Both the position numbers and the translations under genes were made by a program. A model generated the notes under the pieces. The model searched no databases, was not told the DNA's origin, and saw only the letters and a program-made list of their open reading frames with translations. From CALZJC01 sp963781065 (GTDB lineage Bacteria; Acidobacteriota; Thermoanaerobaculia; Multivoradales; JAHEKO01), in NCBI GenBank assembly GCA_963781065.1, contig CAWAET010000004.1, positions 434,001 through 498,000 on the forward strand: DNA of 64,000 nucleotides. The letters run 5' to 3'. The number at the start of each line of letters is the position of its first letter. The first letter of the stretch is position 1. Below are positions 13,375 to 22,528 of this stretch, piece after piece.

Positions 13375-14754
13375 ATGAGCGCAAACAGCCAGGCGGTTTT
13401 CGATCGTATCGAGGGAGAGAAAGAGGGCTATCTCGACGAGCTCAAGGAGTTCCTCCGCATCCCGTCCGTTTCCACCGAGCCCGAGCACAAGGCCGACGTT
13501 TTGCGCGCCGCCGATTGGCTCGGCGGCAAGATGCGCGCCGCCGGCCTCGAGGTCGAGCTCATCGAGACCGACGGCAACCCGCTGGTCTACGGCGAGTGGA
13601 CCGGCGCGGCGGGCAAGCCGACGATCCTCTTCTACGGCCACTACGACGTCCAGCCCCCGGATCCCCTCGAGGAGTGGCGCAACCCGCCCTTCGAGCCCAC
13701 GGTCGAGGGCGACGAGCTGGTGGCCCGCGGCGCCACCGACGACAAGGGCCAGTGCTACACCCATGTCAAGGCGGTTGCCGCCATGCTGGCCGAGCGTGGC
13801 GAGCTGCCGGTCAACGTCAAGTTCCTCGTCGAGGGCGAGGAGGAGGTCGGCGGCGAGGCGATCGAGAAGTTCGTCCGCGCCGACGCCGGCGACCGGCTGG
13901 CCTGCGACGCGGTGGTGGTCTCCGACAGCTCGATGTTCGCCCCCGGCCAGCCGTCGCTGCTCTACGGGCTCAAGGGCCTCTGCTACATGGAGCTGCGGGT
14001 CACCGGCCCCAACCGCGACCTCCACTCGGGCACTTTCGGCGGCGGCGTAGCCAACCCCGGCAACGCGCTGTGCCGCATCGTCGGCGAGCTCGTCGATCCC
14101 GCGACCGGTCGCGTGCGGGTGCCGGGGTTCTACGACGACGTGCGGCCGCTCGAGGAGTGGGAGCGCAAGGAGTTCGCCGCCCTGCCCTTCGACGAGACAC
14201 AGTACAAAGCCGACCTGGAGCTCTCCGAGCTGTTCGGCGAAGAGGGCTACACGACCCTCGAACGGGTCTGGGCGCGGCCGACCTGCGACGTCAACGGCCT
14301 GTGGAGCGGCTACCAGGGCGCCGGCGCCAAGACCGTGCTGCCGGCCAAGGCCGGGGCCAAGGTGTCGATGCGGCTGGTGCCGGATCAGGATCCGAAGACG
14401 ATCGCCGCGCGATTCACCGACTACGCTCGAGCCGTCGCTCCGCCGGGCGTCAATGTCGAGGTCGAGTACATCCACGGCGCCGGCCCGGTGCTGGTCGACA
14501 TCGGCGGGCCGATCGCCGAGTGCGCCATGCAGGCGCAGGAGGAGATCTGGGGCAAGCGGCCGGTGCGGGTGCGCGAGGGGGGCTCGATACCCATCGTCGA
14601 TGTCTTCGCCAAGGTCCTCGGAGTGCCGATCCTGCTGCTCGGCTACGGCCTGCCCGATGATCGCCTGCACTCGCCGAACGAGAAGTTCAACATCAGTCAC
14701 TTCTACAACGGCATCCGCACGACCGTGCGGGTGCTGGATCTGGTGGGGTCGTAG
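13375..14754 (+). CDS. M20 family dipeptidase
   Basis: Zinc-dependent exopeptidase of the M20 (dipeptidase/carnosinase-like) family, probably cytoplasmic. Metal-ligand motifs are FYGHYDVQPPDP (His/Asp), GATDDKGQ (bridging Asp), EGEEEVGGE (catalytic Glu, then Glu ligand) and SDSSMFAPGQP. The dimerisation domain contains the typical DLHSGTFGGGVANP. The C-terminal His ligand region is LHSPNEKFNISHF. ATG 13375 gives 459 residues and follows AGGGAGG about 15 nt upstream; a 12-residue longer start lacks support. It is the first gene of a group with the CYTH and nucleotidyltransferase genes. Confidence 0.9.
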   Translation: MSANSQAVFDRIEGEKEGYLDELKEFLRIPSVSTEPEHKADVLRAADWLGGKMRAAGLEVELIETDGNPLVYGEWTGAAGKPTILFYGHYDVQPPDPLEEWRNPPFEPTVEGDELVARGATDDKGQCYTHVKAVAAMLAERGELPVNVKFLVEGEEEVGGEAIEKFVRADAGDRLACDAVVVSDSSMFAPGQPSLLYGLKGLCYMELRVTGPNRDLHSGTFGGGVANPGNALCRIVGELVDPATGRVRVPGFYDDVRPLEEWERKEFAALPFDETQYKADLELSELFGEEGYTTLERVWARPTCDVNGLWSGYQGAGAKTVLPAKAGAKVSMRLVPDQDPKTIAARFTDYARAVAPPGVNVEVEYIHGAGPVLVDIGGPIAECAMQAQEEIWGKRPVRVREGGSIPIVDVFAKVLGVPILLLGYGLPDDRLHSPNEKFNISHFYNGIRTTVRVLDLVGS

Positions 14755-14784
14755 CCGCCGTCCGAAGCACGGGAGCCAAACAAG

Positions 14785-15339
14785 ATGGTTGGGAACGGAG
14801 ATGGGGTCGAGCGGGAGCTCAAGTTCGCCTGTGACGATCTGGAGGCGGTACGAGCGCGACTGGCCGACCTGGGCGCTGAGCGGCAGGCGCCGGCGGCGTT
14901 CGAGGACAACCTGGTGTTCGATCGCAACGGCGAGCTCGAGGCTTCCGGCAGTGTCCTCAGGCTGCGCAGCGATCGCCGCGGCGCGCGGCTGACGGTCAAG
15001 GGGCCGCCCCGTTTCGAGGAGGGCGTCAAGCTGCGCGACGAGCGCGAGATCTCGGTGGGCGACGCCGAGCAGGCGCAGCTGCTGCTCGAGATGCTCGGCT
15101 ACGGGGTCGTACAGCGGTATCAGAAGATGCGCGAGGAGTGGCAGCTCGGCGGCGTGCTGGCGGCGCTCGACCACACCCCGATCGGCGACTACGTCGAGTT
15201 CGAGGGCACCAAGGCGACCCAGGTAGCCAAGCGTTGCGGCTTCGAGCTCGAGGTGGCCGAGAGGCGCTCCTATCTCCACCTCTACGCCGATCATCTGCGC
15301 GAGCACCCCGAAGCGTCGCCCCAGATGGTCTTCCCTTGA
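14785..15339 (+). CDS. CYTH-domain protein (class IV adenylate cyclase / triphosphatase-like)
   Basis: 184-residue CYTH protein. The signature ExExK occurs at the N-terminus (VERELKFAC). It is followed by alternating charged strands (LRLRSDRRGARLTVKGP, KLRDEREISVG) that would line the triphosphate tunnel, and DYVEFEG near the C-terminus. Members hydrolyse triphosphates (thiamine-PPP, tripolyphosphate) or cyclise ATP; the sequence does not decide which. Its stop overlaps the TTG start of the next gene in TTGA, so the two are probably translated together. Confidence 0.85.
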   Translation: MVGNGDGVERELKFACDDLEAVRARLADLGAERQAPAAFEDNLVFDRNGELEASGSVLRLRSDRRGARLTVKGPPRFEEGVKLRDEREISVGDAEQAQLLLEMLGYGVVQRYQKMREEWQLGGVLAALDHTPIGDYVEFEGTKATQVAKRCGFELEVAERRSYLHLYADHLREHPEASPQMVFP

Positions 15340-16361
15340 GGCTGCGGGCTGTCGTTCTGGCGGCCGGGCTCGGCACCCGGCTGCGGCCCCTGACCGGGAC
15401 GACACCCAAACCCGCTCTGCCGGTGGCCGGGGTGCCGGTGGCGGGGCGGACGCTGGCGCTGCTGGCGCGGGCGGGCTGCGAGACCGCGGCGGTCAACCTG
15501 CACTACCTGGGCGACCGGCTGCGCGCCGCTCTCGGCGACTCGGTGGCCGGCATGCCGCTGGTCTACTCCGAGGAGCTGGAGGTCCAGGGCACTCTGGGCG
15601 CGCTGTGGCCGCTGCGCGACTTCTGCGCCGCCGCCGACGTGCTGCTGGTGATCAACGGTGACAGCCTCTGCCGCTGGCCGCTGGCCCGGCTGCTGCGGGC
15701 GCACCGCAAGGCGCGCCGCGCCGCCGGCGCGGCGGCCACCCTGCTGCTGTCGCGGCGCGCCGACCCGGCCGAGTTCGGCGGCGGCGTCGGGGTCGGGGAT
15801 GACGGCGGCATCGTCACCTTCGACGCTGAGCCCCATCCCGCGGCGCCGCGCCGGCGCGTCTTCGCCGGCGCCCACGCGATCGAACCGCGATTCCTGGAGG
15901 GGTTGCGGCAGGGCCCGGCCGGCTTCGTCGAGGACCTCTACCGGCCGCTGCTCGAGCGCGGCGGGCACATCGCCGGGGTCGAGACCGGGCGGCCGTGGCA
16001 CGACCTGGGCACGCCCGGGCGCTACCGGCGAGCGGTCCTCGAGCTGCTCTTTCGCCACCGCCCCTGGCTGCGCCGGTGGACCGGCGGCGGCGCCCGGGTA
16101 GCGCCCGGCGCGCGGCTCCGCCGGACGGCGGTCGAGGCCGGGGCGGTCGTCGAGTCCGGCGCGCGCCTCAGCCGGACGCTGGTCCTTCCCGGCGCCCGGA
16201 TCGGCCGCGGCGCCCGGCTCGAGGACTGCCTGGTCGGCTTCGACGCCAAGGTGCCCGCCGGCGCCGAGATCGCCGGGCAGCTGATCACGCCGGCGCTCGC
16301 CGGCGACCCGGCCGGCGGCTCGCGGGTGGGCGATCTGGCGTTCACACCGCTGTCCGGCTGA
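15336..16361 (+). CDS. Sugar-phosphate nucleotidyltransferase (mannose-1-P guanylyltransferase-like)
   Basis: The N-terminal Rossmann-like domain begins RAVVLAAGLGTRLRPLT, the NTP-binding G-x-G-T-R-x-x-P-x-T motif. TPKPALPVAG supplies the conserved Lys, and LLVINGDSL the metal-binding Asp. HDLGTPGRY is the usual late motif. The C-terminus reads as a short left-handed beta-helix (repeats GARLRRTAVEAGAVV, GARIGRGARLEDCLVG). The only start fitting the conserved N-terminus is TTG 15336, overlapping the CYTH stop (TTGA). Substrate sugar is not determined; cell-envelope glycan precursor synthesis is likely. Confidence 0.88.
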   Translation: MRLRAVVLAAGLGTRLRPLTGTTPKPALPVAGVPVAGRTLALLARAGCETAAVNLHYLGDRLRAALGDSVAGMPLVYSEELEVQGTLGALWPLRDFCAAADVLLVINGDSLCRWPLARLLRAHRKARRAAGAAATLLLSRRADPAEFGGGVGVGDDGGIVTFDAEPHPAAPRRRVFAGAHAIEPRFLEGLRQGPAGFVEDLYRPLLERGGHIAGVETGRPWHDLGTPGRYRRAVLELLFRHRPWLRRWTGGGARVAPGARLRRTAVEAGAVVESGARLSRTLVLPGARIGRGARLEDCLVGFDAKVPAGAEIAGQLITPALAGDPAGGSRVGDLAFTPLSG

Positions 16362-16579
16362 CCCGGCCGCCGTCGCCGCCTCCTTGCCGGGCGGCGTTCC
16401 TTGCCGTGGCCCGTGGCGGTCGTCCGCCCTTCCCGCCAACGCTCGTCCGGCCTGCGTCCCTCGTCGCTGCGGTTCGGCCCGAGCTGACAGACATTTCGCA
16501 CTTTCGCTTCGCGCCGTGGTGAATAACCCAGGCTAGACTGCCGGCCGGGAACGACCCGCGAACGAACCGACAGACCCTC

Positions 16580-17272
16580 GTGCACGCCTACCCGACCAGC
16601 ACCCGGCCCGAGGCCGCGGGCTACCGCCTCGTCATCTTCGACTGGGACGGCACCCTGCTCGACTCGGTGGGCAGCATCGTCGCCTGCACCCAGGCGACGC
16701 TCGCGGAGCTCGACGTGGCGAAGGTGCCTGAGAGCACCATCCGCTCCGTCATCGGCCTCGGCATCCGCGAGACGGTCGAGACCCTCAGCCCGGGCTGCGA
16801 CGAGGAGCTGTTCCAGCGCGTCCTCGGAACCTACCGCCGGCTCTGGTTCGGCGGCTACAGCGCCCGCCCGGTCCTGTTCGCCGGCGTCCCCGAGACGCTC
16901 GACGAGCTCCGAGGCCGGGGCTATCTGCTGGCGGTGGCGACGGCCAAGGGGCGCATCGGGCTCGACGCCGATCTCGCCGCGAACGGCCTGACCGGCCACT
17001 TTGCCGCCACCCGGACCGTGAACGAGGCGCCGAGCAAGCCCCACCCCGGCATGGTGCTCGACATCCTCGACGAGCTGGGCGTGCCGGCGGCGGAGGCGCT
17101 GATGGTGGGCGACACCACCCACGACCTGAGGATGGCGGCCAACGCCGGTGTGGCCGGGGTTGGTGTCTACTCCGGCTCACAGCCACGCGCCGAGCTCGAG
17201 GCACTGGCGCCGGCCGCCTGCCTCGCCAGCGCCGTCGAGTTGCCGGCGTGGCTGGTCCGCAGGGCTGGCTGA
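16580..17272 (+). CDS. HAD-family hydrolase (phosphoglycolate phosphatase-like)
   Basis: 230-residue haloacid dehalogenase superfamily phosphatase. Motif I is VIFDWDGTLLDS with both catalytic aspartates, motif II lies in LLAVATAKGR, the Lys of motif III is in SKPHPGMVLDIL, and motif IV is MVGDTTHDLRMAANAG. A helical cap follows motif I (subclass C1), as in Gph and beta-phosphoglucomutase. GTG 16580 is taken as the start; an internal Met is not nearby. The substrate cannot be inferred from context. A 218-bp spacer without a gene precedes it. Confidence 0.88.
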   Translation: MHAYPTSTRPEAAGYRLVIFDWDGTLLDSVGSIVACTQATLAELDVAKVPESTIRSVIGLGIRETVETLSPGCDEELFQRVLGTYRRLWFGGYSARPVLFAGVPETLDELRGRGYLLAVATAKGRIGLDADLAANGLTGHFAATRTVNEAPSKPHPGMVLDILDELGVPAAEALMVGDTTHDLRMAANAGVAGVGVYSGSQPRAELEALAPAACLASAVELPAWLVRRAG

Positions 17273-17334
17273 ACCTCCGGGGCGCGGCGAGTTGCCGGCT
17301 GTCGGGTCCCGTGTGACAGGATGAATGCGGTGCC

Positions 17335-19902
17335 ATGGTCCGCCGCCCGAGAGCTCTCGCCGCGCTGATCCGCCACGGCCCGCTGTTGGGGCTGGCGCTG
17401 GCCCTGACGCTGATCGCCGCCCCATCGCCGCCGACTCTGCGGCCGATGCCCGAGGCGGTGCGGGCGAAGCTCGGCCGGATGGCCCGCGAGGCGGCCGGGG
17501 CCCGCTACGACCGGCCCGGCCTGGCCTGGGAGCACTACCGCGAGAAGCGGCTCGGGGGCGGCCAGGTCGCCGCCACCCGGCGCTACGCCGCGGCCCGCAA
17601 GCGAATGGCGGAGCTGCCGGTCTACTCGACTCGTCGCGGCGCCTTTGTGGATCGCGCGGCCGCGGGCGCGCCGCCGCGGCGCCGGAGTGTCGGCGGCGTC
17701 GCCGCCGCGGGGCTGGGCGCCTGGCAGCCGCTCGGTCCCGGCAACATCGGCGGCCGCACCCGCGCCTTCGTCATCCGCCCCGACCGGCCGGCGGTGATGT
17801 GGGCCGGCGGCGTCTCGGGTGGCGTCTGGAAGTCCACCGACCGCGGCAGGAGCTGGCGGCCGGTGGGCGACGAGCTCGCCAACCTGGCGATCAACGTCCT
17901 GCGGCTCGACCCGAGCGACCCGAAGGTGCTCTACGCCGGCACCGGCGAGGGCTACTTTCGCGAGGCGGTGCGCGGCACGGCGCTGCCGCTGCGCGGCGGC
18001 GGCATCTTCCGCAGCGACGACGGCGGTGAGAGCTGGCGGCGTCTTCCCGGCACCGACCGTGGCAGGTTCTTCTACGTCAACGATCTGCTGGTCAGCCGCC
18101 ACGCCCCGGAGCGGATCTACGCCGCCACCCGCCAGGGGATCTTCCGCACCGGCGACGGTGGCGAGACCTGGCGGCAGGTCTTGAGCCCCAAGGCCAAGGG
18201 CGGCTGTCTCGACCTGGTCGAGCGCACCGACCAGCGGCACAACGACACCCTGCTGGCCGGCTGCGGCACGCTGGCGCCGGGAGCGGTGTGGCGCAATGTC
18301 GCCGCCGAGACCGAGCGGGCCTGGGAGAAGGTCCTGGCCGAGCCCGGCATGGGGCGCACCTCGCTGGCCGTGGCGCCCTCCCGGCAGGGCACGGTCTACG
18401 CCCTGGCGGCGAGCAACGTGCCCGGGCCGGACGGCCGCTACGAACAGGCGTTGCACGCCGTATACCGCTCGGACCAGGGCGGCGCCGCCGGCAGTTGGCG
18501 GGCCACGGTGCGCAACAGCGACCCCGACAAGGTCTCGACCCTGCTGCTGTCGAACCCGGTCACCGCCTCGCTGGTGGATTGCCAGTTCGATTCCGCCAAC
18601 GACTTCTTCGGCATGGGCTGGTACACCAACACGATCGCGGTCGACCCCGGCGACGCCGACCGGGTCTGGGCCGGAGGCGTCGACATCTTCCGCTCCGACG
18701 ACGGCGGCCGGAGCTGGCGGCCGGCGAGCTACTGGTGGGCCGACGAGACCAACCCCAACTACGCCCACGCCGACCAGCACGGCCTGGTGTTCGACCCCCG
18801 CAACCCGGCAGTGCTCTACCTGCTGGGTGACGGTGGCATCTATCGCACCACCAACGCGCGCGCGGCGCTCGCCACGCGCGCCGACGCGCTCTGCGCGCCG
18901 GGCTCCAACCAGCTCTCCTGGGAGTCGCTCAACAACGGCTACGGGGTGACCCAGTTCTACCACGGCACTCCGTTCCCCGGAGCCGCAAGCTACATGGGCG
19001 GCACCCAGGACAACGGCACCGTCCGCGGCCGGGTCGGCACCGGGCCCAACGCCTGGTTCGAGATCCTCGGCGGCGACGGCGGCTATAGCGCCGTCGACCC
19101 GACCGACCCGCGGATCCTCTACGCCTCGGTCCAGGGAGGACGGGTCCGCGTCTCGCTCGACAACGGCGCGACCTTCGAGCCGGCCACCAATGGCCTGTTC
19201 GACCTGGGGGGCGGCGACGATTTCACCGCCCGGCCGGACAACTATCTCTTCATCACCCCCTTCGTCATGGACCCCAACGCGCCGCGGCGGCTGTGGATCG
19301 GCGGCCGCCGCCTCTTCCGCACCGACAACGGCGCCGGCTTCTGGAACCCGGCCAGCGCCGAGTTGGCGACAGAGGGCAAGGTGAGCGCCCTGGCGGTGGC
19401 GCCCGGTGACTCCGACCGGGTTCTGGCGGGCACCACCTTTGGCGACGTCGCGCGCTCGGATATCGCCACCCGGGCTGACGGCGACACCGTCTGGGCGAGC
19501 AGCCACCCGCGCACCGGCTGGGTGAGCTGGCTGGCGTTCGATCCCGGGAGCCCGGAGATCGCCTACGCCACCTACGCCCGCTTCGGCGGCAACCACGTCT
19601 GGAAGAGCTCCGACGGCGGCGCCACCTGGCGGCCGCTCGACGGCGCCGGCCCGGACCGGCTGCCCGACCTCCCGGTCCACTCGCTGGTCGTCGACCCGCG
19701 CGACGCGCGGCGGATCTACCTCGGCACCGACCTGGGGGTCTTCGTCTCGCTCGACGGCGGCAAGAGCTGGGCGGTCGAGGACACCGGCTTCGCCGCCGTG
19801 GTCACCGAGTCGCTGGCGCTGGCCACCGACGACGGCGGCACGCCGTACCTGTTCGCCTTCACCCACGGCCGCGGGGCGTGGCGGGTGCCGCTCGCGCCGT
19901 AG
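17335..19902 (+). CDS. Secreted Asp-box (BNR/sortilin-like) beta-propeller protein
   Basis: 855-residue exported protein. An N-terminal hydrophobic segment (LLGLALALTLIAAPSPP) looks like a signal peptide. The body carries many Asp-box repeats of the S-x-D-x-G-x-S/T-W type: KSTDRGRSWRP, RSDDGGESWRR, RTGDGGETWRQ, RSDDGGRSWRP, KSSDGGATWRP and SLDGGKSWAV. This suggests one or two propellers like VPS10/sortilin or xyloglucanase-type exo-hydrolases. No catalytic Asp pair can be assigned with confidence. Such proteins are common in Acidobacteriota. It stands alone, ending 51 bp before the convergent flavoprotein gene. Confidence 0.85.
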   Translation: MVRRPRALAALIRHGPLLGLALALTLIAAPSPPTLRPMPEAVRAKLGRMAREAAGARYDRPGLAWEHYREKRLGGGQVAATRRYAAARKRMAELPVYSTRRGAFVDRAAAGAPPRRRSVGGVAAAGLGAWQPLGPGNIGGRTRAFVIRPDRPAVMWAGGVSGGVWKSTDRGRSWRPVGDELANLAINVLRLDPSDPKVLYAGTGEGYFREAVRGTALPLRGGGIFRSDDGGESWRRLPGTDRGRFFYVNDLLVSRHAPERIYAATRQGIFRTGDGGETWRQVLSPKAKGGCLDLVERTDQRHNDTLLAGCGTLAPGAVWRNVAAETERAWEKVLAEPGMGRTSLAVAPSRQGTVYALAASNVPGPDGRYEQALHAVYRSDQGGAAGSWRATVRNSDPDKVSTLLLSNPVTASLVDCQFDSANDFFGMGWYTNTIAVDPGDADRVWAGGVDIFRSDDGGRSWRPASYWWADETNPNYAHADQHGLVFDPRNPAVLYLLGDGGIYRTTNARAALATRADALCAPGSNQLSWESLNNGYGVTQFYHGTPFPGAASYMGGTQDNGTVRGRVGTGPNAWFEILGGDGGYSAVDPTDPRILYASVQGGRVRVSLDNGATFEPATNGLFDLGGGDDFTARPDNYLFITPFVMDPNAPRRLWIGGRRLFRTDNGAGFWNPASAELATEGKVSALAVAPGDSDRVLAGTTFGDVARSDIATRADGDTVWASSHPRTGWVSWLAFDPGSPEIAYATYARFGGNHVWKSSDGGATWRPLDGAGPDRLPDLPVHSLVVDPRDARRIYLGTDLGVFVSLDGGKSWAVEDTGFAAVVTESLALATDDGGTPYLFAFTHGRGAWRVPLAP

Positions 19903-19953
19903 GTCCTGGCGCCGGGGCTTCTCGAGCCCCGGCTTGTCAGCAGGGGGGGCGGG

Positions 19954-21162
19954 TCAGGCGGTGCCGGCCAGCAGCCCGAAGACCTCTTCGACCTGCTGCC
20001 AGCCGACCCGCATCAGGAAGGTGGGGTTGCGGCCGTAGGATTTCGAGCCCAGCAAGAAGAAACCCGGCTCGGGGTTGACCAGGGTGTCGGCGCCGTGGCT
20101 CTCCTGGGCCAGGCAGTCGTCGCTGCCGGCGCCGAGCAGCGCCGCCGCCAGCTTCATCGGGCCCGAGGTGGCGTAGCACTCGTGCACCTGGAGCTGGCGG
20201 TAGATGCTGTGGTCGCCGACGTAGCCGGTGAGCGACAGGACCCGGTCGACCGCGACGGTCCGCCGGCCGCCGTCGCTGCGGCGCAAGGTGACCTCGGCGC
20301 GCCCGTCGCGCTCGGTCAGGGCGTCGACCACGACGCCGGTCAGGGTCTCGACCGCCGGCGAGGCGCCGCCAGCGAGCTCGGCTGCGCGGGCCAGCAGCCG
20401 CGCCCGCTCGGGCAGCGGGTCGTTCTCGTCGGGCTCGAAGCCGGGCTCGCCGCGCAGGGCCCAGAGCACGCGAGTTCCGGGGTTCTCCTCCGCCAGCTCG
20501 GCGAGATCGGCCACGGCGGTCTGGGCCGAGTGCCCGGCGCCGACGACCAGCGTCGTCCTGCCGGCCCACTCGCCCGGCTCGGCGGCGAGGTCGGGGATGT
20601 GGCGGCAGATGGCCTCCTCCAGCGCCCGCTCGCCGGGCGCGGCGATGCCGCCGTTGCCGGTGGCGTTGGGGTTGGAGTAGGTGCCGGTGCAGTCGAGGAC
20701 GGCGTCGGCGGTCTCGACCCGCTCGGCGCCCTCGGGACCCGCCAGCAGCAGGCGGAAACGGTGGTCGGCGCGCCGGCCGGTGCCGATCTCGTCGCTTTTG
20801 ACCAGGCCCTCGCGACCGACCTCTAGCACCCGGGTGCCGGTCCGCAGGTGCGGGGCGATCGCAGCCAGGGCCGCCAGCGGCTCGTACAGCCGCGTCACCA
20901 GCTCGTCGCCGGTCGGGCAGTCGTCGCCGTCGGGCACCTCGATGCCGGCGCCGTGCAGGTGGCGCCGCATGCGCGGCGAGACGTTGAGCTTCCAGGGCGT
21001 GAACACGCGCACGTGGCCCCATTGGCGGACGTCGCCGGCGACGCCGCCGGACGCCTCGTAGAGGGTGAAGGGACAGCCGGCGTCGACGGCGGCCAGGGCG
21101 GCTTCGAGGCCGGTGGGGCCGGCGCCGAGAATGGCGATGTGGGGGTGGCGAGACTCAGTCAT
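19954..21162 (-). CDS. FAD/NAD(P)-dependent oxidoreductase (flavin monooxygenase-like)
   Basis: 402-residue flavoprotein with two dinucleotide-binding motifs: the FAD site HIAILGAGPTGLEAALAA at the N-terminus and the NAD(P) site TTLVVGAGHSAQTAVADL mid-protein. This two-Rossmann layout resembles class B flavin monooxygenases and thioredoxin-reductase-like enzymes; no redox CxxC is seen. ADAVLDCTGTYSNPN resembles the linking ATG-type motif. ATG 21162 has a GGAG Shine-Dalgarno 9 nt upstream; a frame extension to 21453 reads through repeat DNA and is rejected. It lies downstream of the radical SAM/phosphoesterase pair on the same strand and may act on the same metabolite. Confidence 0.85.
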   Translation of the reverse strand: MTESRHPHIAILGAGPTGLEAALAAVDAGCPFTLYEASGGVAGDVRQWGHVRVFTPWKLNVSPRMRRHLHGAGIEVPDGDDCPTGDELVTRLYEPLAALAAIAPHLRTGTRVLEVGREGLVKSDEIGTGRRADHRFRLLLAGPEGAERVETADAVLDCTGTYSNPNATGNGGIAAPGERALEEAICRHIPDLAAEPGEWAGRTTLVVGAGHSAQTAVADLAELAEENPGTRVLWALRGEPGFEPDENDPLPERARLLARAAELAGGASPAVETLTGVVVDALTERDGRAEVTLRRSDGGRRTVAVDRVLSLTGYVGDHSIYRQLQVHECYATSGPMKLAAALLGAGSDDCLAQESHGADTLVNPEPGFFLLGSKSYGRNPTFLMRVGWQQVEEVFGLLAGTA

Positions 21163-21520
21163 TCGGACGTCTCCTGGGAGGTGGCGGTTTCTTGCTGGCC
21201 CGGGCCTCTCGAGCGGGGAGCCATCCTGCGCGCGCTGCTTTCGCTGCGTGCTCGGATACTCCCCGCTGACGAGGCCCTCCGTGTTTGCTTGATGGACCAC
21301 AGACGTACTGTTGGCTTTGTTGGGGCGGGGCCGTGACCCCCGCTCCCCATCCACGAAAAGCCGAGCCATCGCCACGGAGGGAGCTTCCCAGCGGCTTGGA
21401 GCGGCCCGGTGAGTACTGATACTCCCCAGGCTCGGGACCCTCCGGTGGTGCAAGCCCGGCTCGGCAGTCCATCGACGCGTGGCTCATCCGGCTTTCTCGT
21501 CTCTCGTTGGGCTGCCGCGC
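21163..21520. repeat. 358-bp spacer carrying a copy of a dispersed intergenic repeat
   Basis: No gene is seen. At 21363-21406 the sequence GAGCCATCGCCACGGAG, 11 variable bases, then GCGGCTTGGAGCGGCC recurs at 37532-37574 and 37902-37944 with nearly the same spacing. The leader of the flavoprotein gene should start in this spacer. Open frames here on the minus strand have no family resemblance. Confidence 0.6.
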
Positions 21521-22528
21521 TCAGAACCTCGAGGCCGCCCGCTCCTTGGCGGGCAGGATCTCGAGGCAGGTGGTCCACCAGCCGGTGAGGATGGTCTCGA
21601 CGAACTCCTCGGGCAGCTCCTCGGCGCGCATCTCGCGGGCCAGCGCCTGGTGGTCGTAGGCCAGGGGCTCGAGCCGCACGTCGAGGCCGTCGTTGCCGGC
21701 TTCGATCACCGCGAACCAGACGTCGGTGGCGCCGTCGTTGGCCGGCCGGCCGATGACGCCGACGTTGACCGCGTCGCGGCCCGAGGGCAGCCGCCGGTGC
21801 CAGGGCAGCCCGGTGTGGGTGCAGAGGAAGCCGTCGCAGCCCTGCTCGTCGCACAGCACCTCGAGAAAGGGCGCCGGCGAGGTGGAGGCGAAGAGGAACT
21901 CGTTGATCCGCCGCGGCGAGCCGTGCACCAGCAGCAGCTCGCGCCCGCCCACCAGCACCCGGCGCCGGCGCGGCCAGGAGCCCAGCCAGCTCCGCATGTC
22001 GGGCGTCGTGCGCTCGGCGGTGTAGCGGTAGGAGAGGTCGGCGAAGCGGTTGTCGCGCGGGTCGGTGTAGCCGCAGTTGCAGTCCTCGCGGCCGGCGGCG
22101 AGCGACTCCTCGTAGTTGCCCTGCACGCCCATCACGCCGCCCTGCTCGAGCAGCGGCCGCACCTTCTCCGGGTGGGGCCCGAAGCCGCCCAGGTCGCCGA
22201 GGCAGTAGATCGCCCCGGCGCCGAGCCCCGCCGCGCGCTCGAGCAGCGCCGCCAGGGCGTGGTGGTTGTTGTAGACGCCGCCAAAGACCACGATGCGCTG
22301 GTGCGGGCCCTCGACCGGTGTGGCGTCGGCGACCGGCCGGCGATGGCGCTCGGCGGCGGCGGCGCGCTCGGCGGCGGAGAGCCGCCGGCCGGTCCCGGCG
22401 ACGGCGTCGCGAAACTCGCCCAGGGGCACCAGCCGCTCGCCCCAGGTGGCGAGGCCGCGGTGCGCGGTCAGCTTCTCTGCGGCCCGGCGCCGGGTCTCGG
22501 CGTCGTCGCGGGGCGGGCGGTCGCTCAC
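21521..22528 (-). CDS. Metallophosphoesterase with degenerate first metal motif
   Basis: 335-residue calcineurin-like phosphoesterase. Recognisable blocks are IYCLGDLGGFGPHPE (GDxxG), VMGVQGNYEE (GN-D/H position), LLLVHGSPR (GHGSP-like) and FLCTHTGLPWH (GHTH-like). The first block, usually D-x-H, reads IVVFGGVYNNHHAL, so both metal ligands are replaced. An 80-residue N-terminal extension precedes the domain. The start GTG overlaps the stop of the upstream radical SAM gene in GTGA, so translation is coupled. Function is unknown; the coupling implies that the two products act together. Confidence 0.82.
   Translation of the reverse strand: MSDRPPRDDAETRRRAAEKLTAHRGLATWGERLVPLGEFRDAVAGTGRRLSAAERAAAAERHRRPVADATPVEGPHQRIVVFGGVYNNHHALAALLERAAGLGAGAIYCLGDLGGFGPHPEKVRPLLEQGGVMGVQGNYEESLAAGREDCNCGYTDPRDNRFADLSYRYTAERTTPDMRSWLGSWPRRRRVLVGGRELLLVHGSPRRINEFLFASTSPAPFLEVLCDEQGCDGFLCTHTGLPWHRRLPSGRDAVNVGVIGRPANDGATDVWFAVIEAGNDGLDVRLEPLAYDHQALAREMRAEELPEEFVETILTGWWTTCLEILPAKERAASRF

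Noticed and set aside
15138..15335. Longer start for the nucleotidyltransferase
   Set aside because: The extra 66 residues are the shifted frame of the CYTH gene; the NTP-binding motif begins immediately after TTG 15336.
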